A stretch of DNA of 64,000 nt from Flaviramulus_B aquimarinus (GCF_039543205.1 NZ_BAABJH010000005.1:62001-126000); one strand, 5' to 3'; counted from the stretch's first letter, positions 25,700 through 34,426 are shown. The notes: generated by a model not told the origin, from the letters alone. Numbers and translations: made by a program.

Positions 25700-25735
25700 C
25701 AACTAATTTTAGTATTTGATAAAATTGAATTTACG

Positions 25736-26284
25736 ATGAGTAAAAAAGATAAGAACGATATAGAAAACGAACAAGTAGAAGCTACACAAGCCGAAACTGT
25801 TGAAGTGGAAGATCAAGTTACTGAGGAACAATCTGTTGAAGAGAAAATTCAAGCAGAATTAAAGCAAGAGAAAGACAAGTTTTTACGTTTGTTTGCAGAG
25901 TTTGAAAATTACAAAAGAAGAACGGCAAAAGAGCGTATTGAGTTGTTTTCTACAGCAAGTGAAGGGGTTATGAAAACCTTATTGCCAGTGCTTGATGATT
26001 TTGAACGTGCATTAAGTCATATAGAAGAGGATAAAGAAGCCGAGGAAATGCGTAAAGGCGTACTATTAATTTATAATAAGTTGGTAAACACCTTAGAACA
26101 AAAAGGCTTAAAGGCTATGGAAGTTAGTAAAGGAGACGTTTTTAATGCTGATGTTCATGAAGCTATTACGCAAATACCTGCACCTACAGACGATTTAAAA
26201 GGAAAAATTATTGATATTGTTGAAAAAGGATACATTTTAGGCGAGAAAGTTATTCGTTTTCCAAAAGTAGTTATAGGGCAATAA
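25736..26284 (+). CDS. grpE: Nucleotide exchange factor GrpE
   Basis: 182 residues. An acidic, low-complexity N-terminus (ENEQVEATQAETVEVEDQ) leads into the long coiled-coil (ELKQEKDKFLRLFAEFENYK), then the RRTAKERIELF and LLPVLDDFERAL helices of the dimer core. The C-terminal beta-wing has the family signature NADVHEAITQIP ... VEKGYILGEKVIRFPKVVI. GrpE releases ADP from DnaK. dnaJ follows after 9 bases, so the two form an operon; dnaK is not in the window. Confidence 0.97.
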   Translation: MSKKDKNDIENEQVEATQAETVEVEDQVTEEQSVEEKIQAELKQEKDKFLRLFAEFENYKRRTAKERIELFSTASEGVMKTLLPVLDDFERALSHIEEDKEAEEMRKGVLLIYNKLVNTLEQKGLKAMEVSKGDVFNADVHEAITQIPAPTDDLKGKIIDIVEKGYILGEKVIRFPKVVIGQ

Positions 26285-26293
26285 AACTAAGAC

Positions 26294-27415
26294 ATGGCTA
26301 AAAGAGATTATTACGAAATATTAGGAGTAAGTAAAGGTGCTACTGCAGCTGAAATAAAAAAGGCATACAGAAAAAAGGCTATCGAATTTCACCCAGACAA
26401 AAATCCTGATGATAAAGATGCAGAAGCAAAATTTAAAGAAGCTGCTGAAGCTTACGAAGTTTTAAGCGACGACAATAAAAAAGCACGTTACGACCAATTC
26501 GGTCATCAGGCTTTTGAGAATGGCGGCGGCGGTTTTGGCGGTGGCGGTATGAATATGGATGACATATTCAGTCAGTTTGGAGATATTTTTGGAGGCGGTG
26601 GCTTTGGTGGTGGCTTCTCTGGTTTTGGCGGTGGTGGTGGCCAACGTCGTGTAAAAGGAAGTAACCTTCGTATTCGTGTAAAACTAACTTTAGAAGAAAT
26701 AGCTAACGGTGTTGAGAAAAAAGTAAAAGTTAAACGAAAAGTTCAAGCACCAGGAACGACTTATAAAACCTGTTCAACTTGTAATGGTAGCGGTCAAGTA
26801 ACACGTATAGCAAATACCATTTTAGGTAGAATGCAAACCTCTGCACCATGTAATGTGTGTGGTGGTGCGGGACAGATTATAGATAAAAAACCAAGTGATG
26901 CAGATGCACAAGGTTTAAAAGTGTCTGAAGAAACCGTATCCATTAAAATACCCGCTGGTGTTGTAGATGGGATGCAACTTAAAGTATCAAGTAAAGGTAA
27001 TGAGGCTCCAGGAAATGGTATTTCAGGAGATTTAATTGTCGTTATTGAAGAAGAGACACATGATAGATTACAGCGTGAAGGCGATAATTTACATTACGAT
27101 TTGTATGTAAGTTTTCCAGATGCTGTTTTAGGAACATCTAAAGAAATTGATACCGTAACTGGTAAAGTGCGTATTAAAGTTGAAGCAGGTGTACAATCTG
27201 GTAAAATTTTACGTTTACGCGGAAAAGGAATTCCGAGTATTAATGGATATGGTAAGGGCGATCTTTTAGTACATGTTAATGTATGGACACCAAAAACATT
27301 AAATAAACAGCAAAAAGAATTCTTTGAATCTATGCAGGAAGATGAGCATTTTTTACCAAAACCAGAAAGTTCTGATAAATCATTTTTTGAAAAAGTAAAA
27401 GATATGTTTTCTTAA
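26294..27415 (+). CDS. dnaJ: Chaperone DnaJ with a single-pair zinc region
   Basis: 373 residues. The J domain (1-70) has the HPD motif in EFHPDKNPDDKDAEA. A long glycine/phenylalanine region follows (about 78-115). The cysteine-rich region contains only two C-x-x-C-x-G-x-G motifs, CSTCNGSG and CNVCGGAG, about 30 residues apart, instead of the usual four; it ends in GQIIDKKPSDADAQG. The C-terminal substrate-binding domains (VSIKIPAGVVDGMQLKVSSK to NVWTPKTLNKQQKEFFE) are complete. So one zinc centre is lost, a form I associate with flavobacterial DnaJ. It stimulates DnaK ATPase and delivers unfolded clients. Confidence 0.96.
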   Translation: MAKRDYYEILGVSKGATAAEIKKAYRKKAIEFHPDKNPDDKDAEAKFKEAAEAYEVLSDDNKKARYDQFGHQAFENGGGGFGGGGMNMDDIFSQFGDIFGGGGFGGGFSGFGGGGGQRRVKGSNLRIRVKLTLEEIANGVEKKVKVKRKVQAPGTTYKTCSTCNGSGQVTRIANTILGRMQTSAPCNVCGGAGQIIDKKPSDADAQGLKVSEETVSIKIPAGVVDGMQLKVSSKGNEAPGNGISGDLIVVIEEETHDRLQREGDNLHYDLYVSFPDAVLGTSKEIDTVTGKVRIKVEAGVQSGKILRLRGKGIPSINGYGKGDLLVHVNVWTPKTLNKQQKEFFESMQEDEHFLPKPESSDKSFFEKVKDMFS

Positions 27416-27439
27416 AAAAAGAGACTTAAAAAGTTAATT

Positions 27440-27468
27440 AATCCGCTTTTTTAAGCGGATTTTTTTTA
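27440..27468 (+). terminator. Intrinsic terminator after dnaJ
   Basis: AATCCGCTT (27440-27448) pairs with AAGCGGATT (27453-27461) around TTTT and is followed by a T-run, 25 bases after the dnaJ stop. Confidence 0.9.
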
Positions 27469-27492
27469 TTTATAGAAGAAGATATTTAATAG

Positions 27493-27611
27493 TTTTGCTA
27501 TTAGTATTGAAAAAAAAACTATATTTGACTATCACTAATTTATTTTAGTGGTAATTTTTCTTTTTCATAGCAATTTTTTTCCCATCCTTAATTTTATTGA
27601 GGGTGGGTTTT
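27493..27611 (+). ncRNA. Candidate small RNA between dnaJ and the ABC operon
   Basis: TTTTG at 27493-27497 stands 22 bases before a perfect -7 box TATATTTG (27520-27527). About 7 bases later a short transcript would begin. It contains a hairpin CACTAA/TTAGTG (near 27533-27550) and ends in a second hairpin, CCCATCC (27581-27587) with GGGTGGG (27601-27607), followed by TTTTGTTTT. No ORF of note lies inside. A promoter and terminator about 75 bases apart are what a small RNA needs. Reading it as a leader of the ABC operon is less likely because of the terminator. Confidence 0.35.
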
Positions 27612-27740
27612 GTTTTCTAGACTGTTTTATACCTAATGCTAACTCGCAAAATTTATGTATTTAAAAACTATTTGTCTTTAAAGAACTAAACTTCTCGCAC
27701 AACATTTAATATATTTACCAATTACAAGCCCATAGAAGAA

Positions 27741-28673
27741 ATGCCAATGAATAACTTACTAGACGTTAATAATGTTTCTAAAAATTTTGGAGATTTTAGA
27801 GCCCTTAATAAGGTGTCAATTACGGTGCCTAAAGGCAGTATATTTGGTCTGTTAGGGCCAAATGGTGCCGGAAAAACAACATTAATACGGGTTGTTAATC
27901 AAATTACAATGCCAGATTCTGGCACGGTACTTTTGGACGGTGAATCATTACATGAAAACCATATTAGAGATATAGGATATTTACCAGAAGAACGTGGTTT
28001 GTACAAATCCATGAAGGTTGGCGAGCAAGCTTTGTATTTGGCGCAGTTAAAAGGCTTAAGTAAAGCAGAAGCCAAAACCCGTTTAAACTATTGGTTTGAG
28101 CGTTTAGAAATTGGAGATTGGTGGAACAAGAAAATCCAAGAGCTATCTAAAGGTATGGCCCAAAAAATACAGTTTGTTGTAACCGTATTACATCAACCAA
28201 AGCTGTTGATTTTTGATGAGCCTTTTTCAGGTTTCGACCCTATAAATGCCAATCTAATTAAAGATGAAATTTTACGTTTGCGCGAAGATGGAGCAACCGT
28301 CATCTTTTCTACCCACAGAATGGAATCTGTTGAAGAGTTATGCGATGATATAGCCCTAATACATAAATCAAACAAAATATTGGATGGGAAGCTGGTAGAT
28401 GTAAAACGACAATACAAAATCAATACCTATGAGGTTGGTATTCGAGCCCATAACAAAGACCTTTTAAAACAAGAGTTATCACAAAAATTTAGTGTTTCAG
28501 AAGCTAATTTTAAAACTTTAGAAGATGAACTGAAGCTAAATATTAAACTTCAACAAAATGATAAACCAAACGAATTGTTAAGTTATTTAACCTCAAAAGG
28601 CGAAGTGTCTCATTTTGTAGAGCTCATACCAAGTGTAAACGATATTTTTATTCAAACTGTAAAGAATAATTAA
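27741..28673 (+). CDS. ABC transporter ATP-binding protein (NatA-like)
   Basis: 310 residues. Walker A GLLGPNGAGKTTLIRV, Q-loop region around NQITMP, signature LSKGMAQKIQF (LSxG form with K), Walker B LLIFDEPFSGFDP and the H-loop FSTHRMESVEELCDDI are all present. The C-terminal 90 residues form a DUF4162-like extension. A second in-frame ATG two codons on is an equally good start. It is the first of four tightly packed genes (gaps 4, 0 and 2 bases) and energises the following permease. NatAB-type export of sodium or another solute is inferred from the family; the substrate is not known. Confidence 0.93.
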   Translation: MPMNNLLDVNNVSKNFGDFRALNKVSITVPKGSIFGLLGPNGAGKTTLIRVVNQITMPDSGTVLLDGESLHENHIRDIGYLPEERGLYKSMKVGEQALYLAQLKGLSKAEAKTRLNYWFERLEIGDWWNKKIQELSKGMAQKIQFVVTVLHQPKLLIFDEPFSGFDPINANLIKDEILRLREDGATVIFSTHRMESVEELCDDIALIHKSNKILDGKLVDVKRQYKINTYEVGIRAHNKDLLKQELSQKFSVSEANFKTLEDELKLNIKLQQNDKPNELLSYLTSKGEVSHFVELIPSVNDIFIQTVKNN

Positions 28674-28677
28674 ATTT

Positions 28678-29991
28678 ATGAACCATTTACCACTCATAAT
28701 AAAACGTGAATATTTAACTAAGATTAGAAATAAATCGTTTATAATCATGACGTTTTTAAGCCCTATGATTTTTATAGGACTTATTGCAGTTGTTGCCTAT
28801 TTATCTCAATTAAATAATGATAAAATAAGAACCATCAATGTCTTGGATGAATCTGGATTGGTGCAAGATATTTTCAAAAATTCAGAAAGAACAACATATA
28901 ACCTTCTAGAAAATTTACCTTTTAAAGATGCTAAGGCTTTAACTAAAGAAGTTAATGCTTACGGATTGCTTCATATTAATAAATTTGATGATGTAAAAAG
29001 TGCTTCTAATCATATGACCTTTTATTCTGAAGAGTCACCATCCTTATCATTAATTTCAGATTTAGAAATTCAAATAGAAAAGAAACTTACAGATGTCAAA
29101 CTTCTGCAGAATGGCTTGGATGTTGCTATGATTAACGCATCAAAAGTAAGAGTAGATATAACTCAAGAAAGTTTTGAAGGTGAAAAAACTTCTAAAATAG
29201 ATAGTGTTATAAAACTCATTTTTGGAGGTGCGGCTGGGTATTTGTTATTCATGTTTATCATTATTTACGGTAATATGATTATGCGAAGTGTTATTGAGGA
29301 AAAAACAAGCAGAATTATAGAGGTTATTATTTCTTCAGTAAAACCTGTACAATTGATGCTTGGTAAGATTATTGGAACATCCTTAGCAGGCATTACCCAG
29401 TTTATTATTTGGTTACTACTTGGAGGTGTTTTAATGTCTGTTACATCATTGATTTTAGGAATTGATATGGCACAAATGCAAACACCACAGCAAGACATGT
29501 TGCAACAAGCTATGGAAACCCCAGAGTTAAATATGAAAGTACAAGATGTTATGGCAGCTTTTTATAATTTACCATTAACTAATTTGGCTATAGCATTTAT
29601 ACTGTTTTTTATAGGTGGCTATTTATTATATAGCTCGCTTTATGCCGCTATTGGAGCAGCAGTAGATAATGAAACCGATACCCAACAATTTATGTTACCC
29701 ATTTTAATGCCTCTAATTCTAGCGGTTTATATTGGTATCTTTACAGTTATAGAAGATCCTCATGGAACCGTTTCTACAGTATTTTCTTTTATACCGGTAA
29801 CATCACCCGTTGTTATGCTAATGCGGATCCCATTTGGGGTTCCAATATGGCAACAAGTGTTGTCGTTATTATTATTAATTGGTACATTTATGCTTACGGT
29901 TTGGTTTGCTGCAAAAATATATCGAGTAGGGATTTTAATGTATGGAAAAAAACCAAGTTATAAAGAACTAATTAAATGGATTAAATACTAA
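28678..29991 (+). CDS. ABC-2 type permease (NatB-like)
   Basis: 437 residues. One helix near the N-terminus (IIMTFLSPMIFIGLIAVVAYL) is followed by a large periplasmic domain (about 45-175). Five or so helices sit in the second half, including GYLLFMFIIIYGNMIMRSVI followed by EEKTSRIIEVIISSVKPVQL, the ABC-2/NatB coupling segment that touches the ATPase. It partners the upstream ATP-binding protein. The gene begins 4 bases after it and ends 1 base before the MscS gene, so all are co-transcribed. Confidence 0.92.
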   Translation: MNHLPLIIKREYLTKIRNKSFIIMTFLSPMIFIGLIAVVAYLSQLNNDKIRTINVLDESGLVQDIFKNSERTTYNLLENLPFKDAKALTKEVNAYGLLHINKFDDVKSASNHMTFYSEESPSLSLISDLEIQIEKKLTDVKLLQNGLDVAMINASKVRVDITQESFEGEKTSKIDSVIKLIFGGAAGYLLFMFIIIYGNMIMRSVIEEKTSRIIEVIISSVKPVQLMLGKIIGTSLAGITQFIIWLLLGGVLMSVTSLILGIDMAQMQTPQQDMLQQAMETPELNMKVQDVMAAFYNLPLTNLAIAFILFFIGGYLLYSSLYAAIGAAVDNETDTQQFMLPILMPLILAVYIGIFTVIEDPHGTVSTVFSFIPVTSPVVMLMRIPFGVPIWQQVLSLLLLIGTFMLTVWFAAKIYRVGILMYGKKPSYKELIKWIKY

Positions 29992-30816
29992 ATGGAAGAT
30001 TTAAAAAACATTCTTAACTATACCTTTAATTTATCAGAAGGAATAAGTATTTCCGTTAAGGGCATTTTACTTGTAGCTATTGTTATTTTCTTCACATCAA
30101 TTCTTCTTAATATATTCAGGAGAGTACTTACTAGGCGTTTGCCAGTTGATGATAAAACCAAATTTAAAATTCTATTTGGTTATGGAAAATGGATTGTTTA
30201 CTTAATCATTTTATTGATTACTTTCAATGCCATTGGTGTAAATGTTACTGCTGTATTTGCGGCCTCGGCAGCCTTGTTAATAGGTGTTGGTTTAGCATTG
30301 CAAACGTTGTTTCAAGATATTATTGCTGGCGTTTTAATTCTTGTAGATCAAACTATTCATGTAGGGGATATTATTGAAATTGATGGAAAAGTTGGGCGTG
30401 TAGATGAGGTTAAATTACGTACCACTAGAGCCGTAACGATAGATAATAAAGTAGTCATTATTCCTCATCATTTATACTTGACAAATAGTTTGTATAATTG
30501 GACCCAAAATGGCTCAACAACTCGAGAATCTGTTCAGGTTGGAGTAGCCTACGGAAGCGATGTCCAGTTGGTTAAAGAATTGCTTTTAAATGCAGCGGGA
30601 AGCCATGATATGGTCCTTAAGCACCCAGCACCGTATGTGTTTTTTACAAACTTTGGAGATAGTGCTTTAGAGTTTAAGTTGGTATTTACATTAAATGATA
30701 GCTTTCAAGGTGCTATTCCAAAAAGTGATATACGGTTTAAAATAGATGAATTATTTAGAGCACACAATATTTCTATACCTTTCCCACAAAGAGATATACA
30801 CATTATAAACAAATAA
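29992..30816 (+). CDS. Small-conductance mechanosensitive channel, MscS family
   Basis: 274 residues. There are three membrane helices: a first near residue 25, a second at WIVYLIILLITFNAI, and the pore-lining VFAASAALLIGVGLALQTLF with the Ala/Gly packing of TM3. The beta domain follows: GDIIEIDGKVGRVDEVKLRT, then IIPHHLYLTNSLYNWT. The C-terminal alpha/beta cage ends in ISIPFPQRDIHI, the classical MscS terminus. It should open under membrane tension to release osmolytes. Its place between an ABC exporter and a regulator suggests an envelope or osmotic stress operon. Confidence 0.95.
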   Translation: MEDLKNILNYTFNLSEGISISVKGILLVAIVIFFTSILLNIFRRVLTRRLPVDDKTKFKILFGYGKWIVYLIILLITFNAIGVNVTAVFAASAALLIGVGLALQTLFQDIIAGVLILVDQTIHVGDIIEIDGKVGRVDEVKLRTTRAVTIDNKVVIIPHHLYLTNSLYNWTQNGSTTRESVQVGVAYGSDVQLVKELLLNAAGSHDMVLKHPAPYVFFTNFGDSALEFKLVFTLNDSFQGAIPKSDIRFKIDELFRAHNISIPFPQRDIHIINK

Positions 30817-30818
30817 AG

Positions 30819-31982
30819 ATGTCAAAAATATTAGTAATAGAAGATGAAGCCGCTATTAGACGTGTGCTTGTAAAAATTCTTTCAGAAGAAAATGATACCT
30901 ATAAAGTTGATGAAGCGGAAGATGGCTTATTGGGAATTGAAAAAATAAAAAGTGAAGATTTCGATTTAATACTTTGTGATATCAAGATGCCAAAAATGGA
31001 CGGTGTAGAAGTGTTAGAAGCTGTAAAAAAGATAAAGCCAGAAATACCAATAGTCATGATTTCTGGGCATGGCGATTTAGACACTGCGGTTAATACAATG
31101 CGTTTAGGAGCTTTTGATTATATTTCAAAACCACCAGACTTAAATCGTTTGTTGAATACGGTGCGAAATGCTTTAGACCGAAAAGAATTAGTTGTAGAAA
31201 ACAAAATTCTGAAGAAAAAGGTTAGCAAGAAATATGAAATGATTGGAGATAGTGAGGCTATTTCTCAAATTAAAGATATCATAGATAAAGTAGCACCTAC
31301 CGATGCCCGTGTGTTAATTACAGGGCCAAACGGAACAGGTAAAGAACTTGTTGCGCATTGGTTGCACCAAAAAAGTGAGCGTGCAAAGGGCAATATGATT
31401 GAAGTGAACTGTGCCGCAATTCCATCAGAATTGATTGAAAGTGAATTGTTCGGACATGTAAAAGGTGCATTCACAAGTGCCAATAAAGACCGAGCAGGAA
31501 AATTTGAAGCTGCCAATGGTGGTACTATTTTTCTAGATGAAATAGGAGATATGAGTTTGTCGGCGCAAGCCAAAGTTTTAAGAGCATTACAAGAAAGTAG
31601 AATCCAGCGAGTAGGTAGCGATAAAGATATTAAAGTTGATGTACGCATTATTGCGGCAACTAATAAAGATTTAAAGAAAGAAATAGCAGAAGGTCGATTT
31701 CGTGAAGATTTATATCATAGACTTGCCGTTATTTTAGTGAAAGTACCAGCCTTGAATGAGAGACGAGATGATATTCCATTATTAGTAAATCATTTTTCAG
31801 CAAAAATAGCAAACGATCAAGGAACGGCTAAAAAGGTGTTTTCTGATAAAGCTATAAAGTTACTTCAAGAGTATGATTGGACTGGGAATATTCGAGAACT
31901 CCGAAATGTTATTGAGCGCTTAATCATTCTTGGAGGAAAAGAGGTTAGTGAGCAAGATGTCAAGTTGTTTGCTAGTAAGTAA
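30819..31982 (+). CDS. Sigma-54-type response regulator without DNA-binding domain
   Basis: 387 residues. Receiver with E8-D9, phospho-acceptor D54 (LCDIKMPKMDG) and K in YISKPPDLNR. AAA+ domain: Walker A-type ITGPNGTGKELVAHW, sigma-54 contact loop GAFTSA at 216-221 (usual form GAFTGA), Walker B GGTIFLDEIGDM, and the sensor/arginine-finger segment GRFREDLYHRLAV. The protein stops just after TGNIRELRNVIERLIIL and lacks the Fis-type helix-turn-helix that NtrC proteins carry. It would act from solution on sigma-54 RNA polymerase, or regulate in another way. Last gene of the ABC-MscS operon; no cognate kinase is adjacent. Confidence 0.93.
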   Translation: MSKILVIEDEAAIRRVLVKILSEENDTYKVDEAEDGLLGIEKIKSEDFDLILCDIKMPKMDGVEVLEAVKKIKPEIPIVMISGHGDLDTAVNTMRLGAFDYISKPPDLNRLLNTVRNALDRKELVVENKILKKKVSKKYEMIGDSEAISQIKDIIDKVAPTDARVLITGPNGTGKELVAHWLHQKSERAKGNMIEVNCAAIPSELIESELFGHVKGAFTSANKDRAGKFEAANGGTIFLDEIGDMSLSAQAKVLRALQESRIQRVGSDKDIKVDVRIIAATNKDLKKEIAEGRFREDLYHRLAVILVKVPALNERRDDIPLLVNHFSAKIANDQGTAKKVFSDKAIKLLQEYDWTGNIRELRNVIERLIILGGKEVSEQDVKLFASK

Positions 31983-32025
31983 AAAAACAAAAGAGACTTT
32001 TTGAAAAAGTCTCTTTTGTTTTTTT
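31981..32025. terminator. Bidirectional terminator between convergent genes
   Basis: A nearly perfect 45-base palindrome (core AAAAGAGACTTTTT with AAAAAGTCTCTTTT) with long A and T flanks. It starts in the stop codon of the response regulator gene and ends 2 bases before the stop of the 32027 gene, serving both. Confidence 0.88.
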
Positions 32026-32026
32026 A

Positions 32027-32764
32027 CTAATGACATGCATTTAATTCAGATAAATAATTCGAAGCTAATATTTTAAGGTTATTGGTGTAAAAACGTCTTA
32101 TATCTGCAATACTTTTTGAAGTCATATCTTCAGAAGATATAATGTTTTCTATAGTTTCATAGCTGCAGTCGCAAATTTTTAAAGCATCATTATAGGTTTT
32201 AATATTAGACGTTATAGCATTATTATAAGAAATAATTAGTTGTTTCTTTTCAAGCGTTAATGCCTTTTCTTTTTGTTGTGCTAATTTCGTTTTAATTTGT
32301 TTTTCTTTAAGTTTTAAGGCCTCTTGTTGCTGTTTTAATGCTAATTGTTCATGTTGTAAATCTGAAAGTTCTTTACTTTCATTGGCAGTATTGTTATAGA
32401 GGGCTAAGGAACATTTATCAATTTCAATAACACTTTCTTTACTAATATCCCTAGCGCGTTTAACATAAAACCGGCCATCTTCATAAGTTTCAACATATTC
32501 AACTTTAGCAAGTAAGTCAATACCCTTATTGGCTAGGTTTAATGCAATTTTGCACCCACAAGTAATTAGAGTTTCTTTAGAGAGTTTAAAGGATTCAACA
32601 GACCTGTTGGCATAATATTTTAAATGACTAATATTATTGGAATCATACGCATCTTTAACATGCGAATAGGCATTTACAAGATAGGAGTTGGCAACGTCGC
32701 AATCGGTTTGAGCATTAATGGCAACAGAAGCCATTAAAAAGCATAGTAAGTAGTAGGTTTTCAT
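32027..32764 (-). CDS. Exported coiled-coil protein of unknown function
   Basis: 245 residues. The signal peptide (YLLCFLMASVAINAQ) is followed by a helical, cysteine-containing part (TLITCGCKIALNLANKGIDL). A clear coiled-coil at about 130-175, rich in Gln, Lys, Leu and Glu (QLALKQQQEALKLKEKQIKT), precedes a helical end with KICDCSYETIENI. The paired cysteines suggest disulfides or metal binding. No family recognised. Periplasmic location is inferred from the signal. Single gene sharing a terminator with the response regulator gene. Confidence 0.65.
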   Translation of the reverse strand: MKTYYLLCFLMASVAINAQTDCDVANSYLVNAYSHVKDAYDSNNISHLKYYANRSVESFKLSKETLITCGCKIALNLANKGIDLLAKVEYVETYEDGRFYVKRARDISKESVIEIDKCSLALYNNTANESKELSDLQHEQLALKQQQEALKLKEKQIKTKLAQQKEKALTLEKKQLIISYNNAITSNIKTYNDALKICDCSYETIENIISSEDMTSKSIADIRRFYTNNLKILASNYLSELNACH

Positions 32765-32860
32765 AACATTTGGCGGTTAAGAACATAATTTGGTATCGCT
32801 AATGTAATAAAAACACGACAGGTTGATATGTCGTTTGTCGAAATTATAGATTTACCTGTA

Positions 32861-33376
32861 TTAAATAGATTCTTTTATGGTTTTAATAAAAGCACCCATT
32901 CTTAGTTTTATTTCATCAGGAATCACATCATTTTCTATGTAAGTATGAATATTGCCTAAATAATTCATGCCTAAATAATTGGCTGATTCTTTAAATGGCA
33001 TCGAAAAACCATCTTTTAAATCATCATGATTACTAGAGCTTACCATGGCCATGTTTTTACCTCGTAATTTTCTACCTGTATCTTTATGTATTCTAATTAA
33101 ATCAGAAATTCTATCGAAAAACACTTTTAAAACACCGCTCATACTATACCAATACACAGGAGTTGCAAAAATTATGGTGTCGTAAGTTTCAATGATATCT
33201 GTTATTAAGTCGATGAAATCATCATTGGCATTTTTATAGTCATAATCATAATGCCCAATGTTTTTTGTCCATAAATCAATAATATCTATATTGTTGTTTG
33301 TGGCTAAATGGTTAACAATTTTACTTGTATCCCCATCACTTCTAGAACTTGCTTGTATTATAACGGTCTTATTCAT
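32861..33376 (-). CDS. Flavodoxin-fold NAD(P)H-dependent oxidoreductase
   Basis: 171 residues. The start VIIQASSRSDGDTSKIVNHL is the phosphate-binding loop of NADPH-dependent FMN reductase-like proteins. DTIIFATPVYWYSMSGVLKV is the conserved P-V-Y-W segment that packs on the FMN ring, followed by FFDRISDLI and GKNMAMVSSSN. It should bind FMN and reduce quinones, azo compounds or iron chelates; the substrate is not known. It is divergent from ppk2 with about 130 bases between preferred starts. Confidence 0.85.
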   Translation of the reverse strand: MNKTVIIQASSRSDGDTSKIVNHLATNNNIDIIDLWTKNIGHYDYDYKNANDDFIDLITDIIETYDTIIFATPVYWYSMSGVLKVFFDRISDLIRIHKDTGRKLRGKNMAMVSSSNHDDLKDGFSMPFKESANYLGMNYLGNIHTYIENDVIPDEIKLRMGAFIKTIKESI

Positions 33377-33505
33377 AACTTCAAAATATAGTCAAAGTAA
33401 TAACTTTAGTTTAATCAAAAACGTTGTTTTAAATAGAAACAATTAATGATATGCACGAAAAAATCGATTGCATTTTATATATTTAATCGATTAAATTTTT
33501 TAAAG

Positions 33506-34357
33506 ATGAACGATTACAAAGTGACTTCAAATATTACGCTTAAAAATTCTGAAACTAAAGTTGTCATTGACGACGCAGAAAAAGAGCTTAAGGCGATTAG
33601 AAAAAAGCTAGGAAAACTACAAGACACGCTTTATGCCCACGGTAAATATGCAGTTTTGGTATGTTTGCAAGGTATGGATACTTCTGGAAAGGATAGTTTA
33701 ATACGCGAAGTTTTTAAAGATTTTAATGCAAGAGGCGTCGTGGTACATAGTTTTAAAGTACCAACAGAATTAGAACTAAAGCATGATTATTTATGGCGTC
33801 ATTATATAGCCCTTCCTGCACGTGGAAAATTTGGTGTTTTTAACAGAACACACTATGAAAACGTATTGGTAACCCGAGTGCATCCTGGATATATTCTAGG
33901 AGAAAATTTACCGACAGTAAATTCCGTTAATGATATTGATGAAGCCTTTTGGGATCGTCGTTTTGAGCAAATAAATAACTTTGAAAAGCATCTTGCGGAA
34001 AGTGGAACAATCATTTTTAAATTCTTTTTAAACCTTTCAAAAGCAGAACAAAAGAATAGATTATTACGTCGTTTACGGAAACAAGAAAAACACTGGAAGT
34101 TCTCTCCAAGCGATTTAAAAGAGCGTAAGCTTTGGGATGAATATCAGACATGTTATGAAGATGTATTAAATAGAACGTCTAAGTCACATGCACCTTGGTA
34201 CACCATTCCTGCAGATGATAAACCATCAGCACGCTACCTTGTTGCAAAAACCATGTATGAGGCATTAAGTAAATATACAGATATTCAGGAACCAGAACTA
34301 GATGATGATGTAAAAGCAAATCTTGAATTATATAGACATCAGCTTAATAATGAATAG
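33506..34357 (+). CDS. Polyphosphate kinase 2 family protein
   Basis: 283 residues from the ATG at 33506; an ATG 20 codons upstream (33446) would add an unusual extension. Walker A CLQGMDTSGKDSLIRE, the following DFNARGVVVHSFKVPTELE, the lid R-R region LLRRLRKQEKHWKFSPSDL, and Walker B-type GKFGVFNRTHYENVLVTRVH are those of single-domain PPK2 enzymes. These use inorganic polyphosphate to phosphorylate nucleotides (AMP or ADP, GDP), or the reverse. The exact class, and so the nucleotide preference, cannot be settled by eye. Stands alone. Confidence 0.9.
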   Translation: MNDYKVTSNITLKNSETKVVIDDAEKELKAIRKKLGKLQDTLYAHGKYAVLVCLQGMDTSGKDSLIREVFKDFNARGVVVHSFKVPTELELKHDYLWRHYIALPARGKFGVFNRTHYENVLVTRVHPGYILGENLPTVNSVNDIDEAFWDRRFEQINNFEKHLAESGTIIFKFFLNLSKAEQKNRLLRRLRKQEKHWKFSPSDLKERKLWDEYQTCYEDVLNRTSKSHAPWYTIPADDKPSARYLVAKTMYEALSKYTDIQEPELDDDVKANLELYRHQLNNE

Positions 34358-34401
34358 TTTTGGAGCCTGACTGTTGTTAGCTTCTGTGTGCTCTCATTTT
34401 T

Positions 34402-34426
34402 TTCTCGCAAAGTTGCTAAGGCGTAA
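34402..34426 (+). repeat. Degenerate dispersed repeat (CTCGCAAAG type)
   Basis: TTCTCGCAAAGTTGCTAAGG resembles the CGCAAAGACGCTAAGACGC motif that I recall as scattered in Bacteroidota intergenic DNA. It lies in the 178-base gap between ppk2 and the M28 peptidase gene and is too degraded to be active. Confidence 0.3.

Larger units (their letters stand above)
25033..25735. other. 703-base A+T-rich stretch with remnant ORFs before grpE
   Basis: No complete recognised gene. On the minus strand there is a 68-codon ORF (25374-25580, listed separately) and a 39-residue frame around 25096-25215 with a protein-like composition (IQIKESCEEYHLRYFDTYKN). Both could be decayed pieces of one former gene. 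The last 80 bases hold the grpE promoter. Confidence 0.4.
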
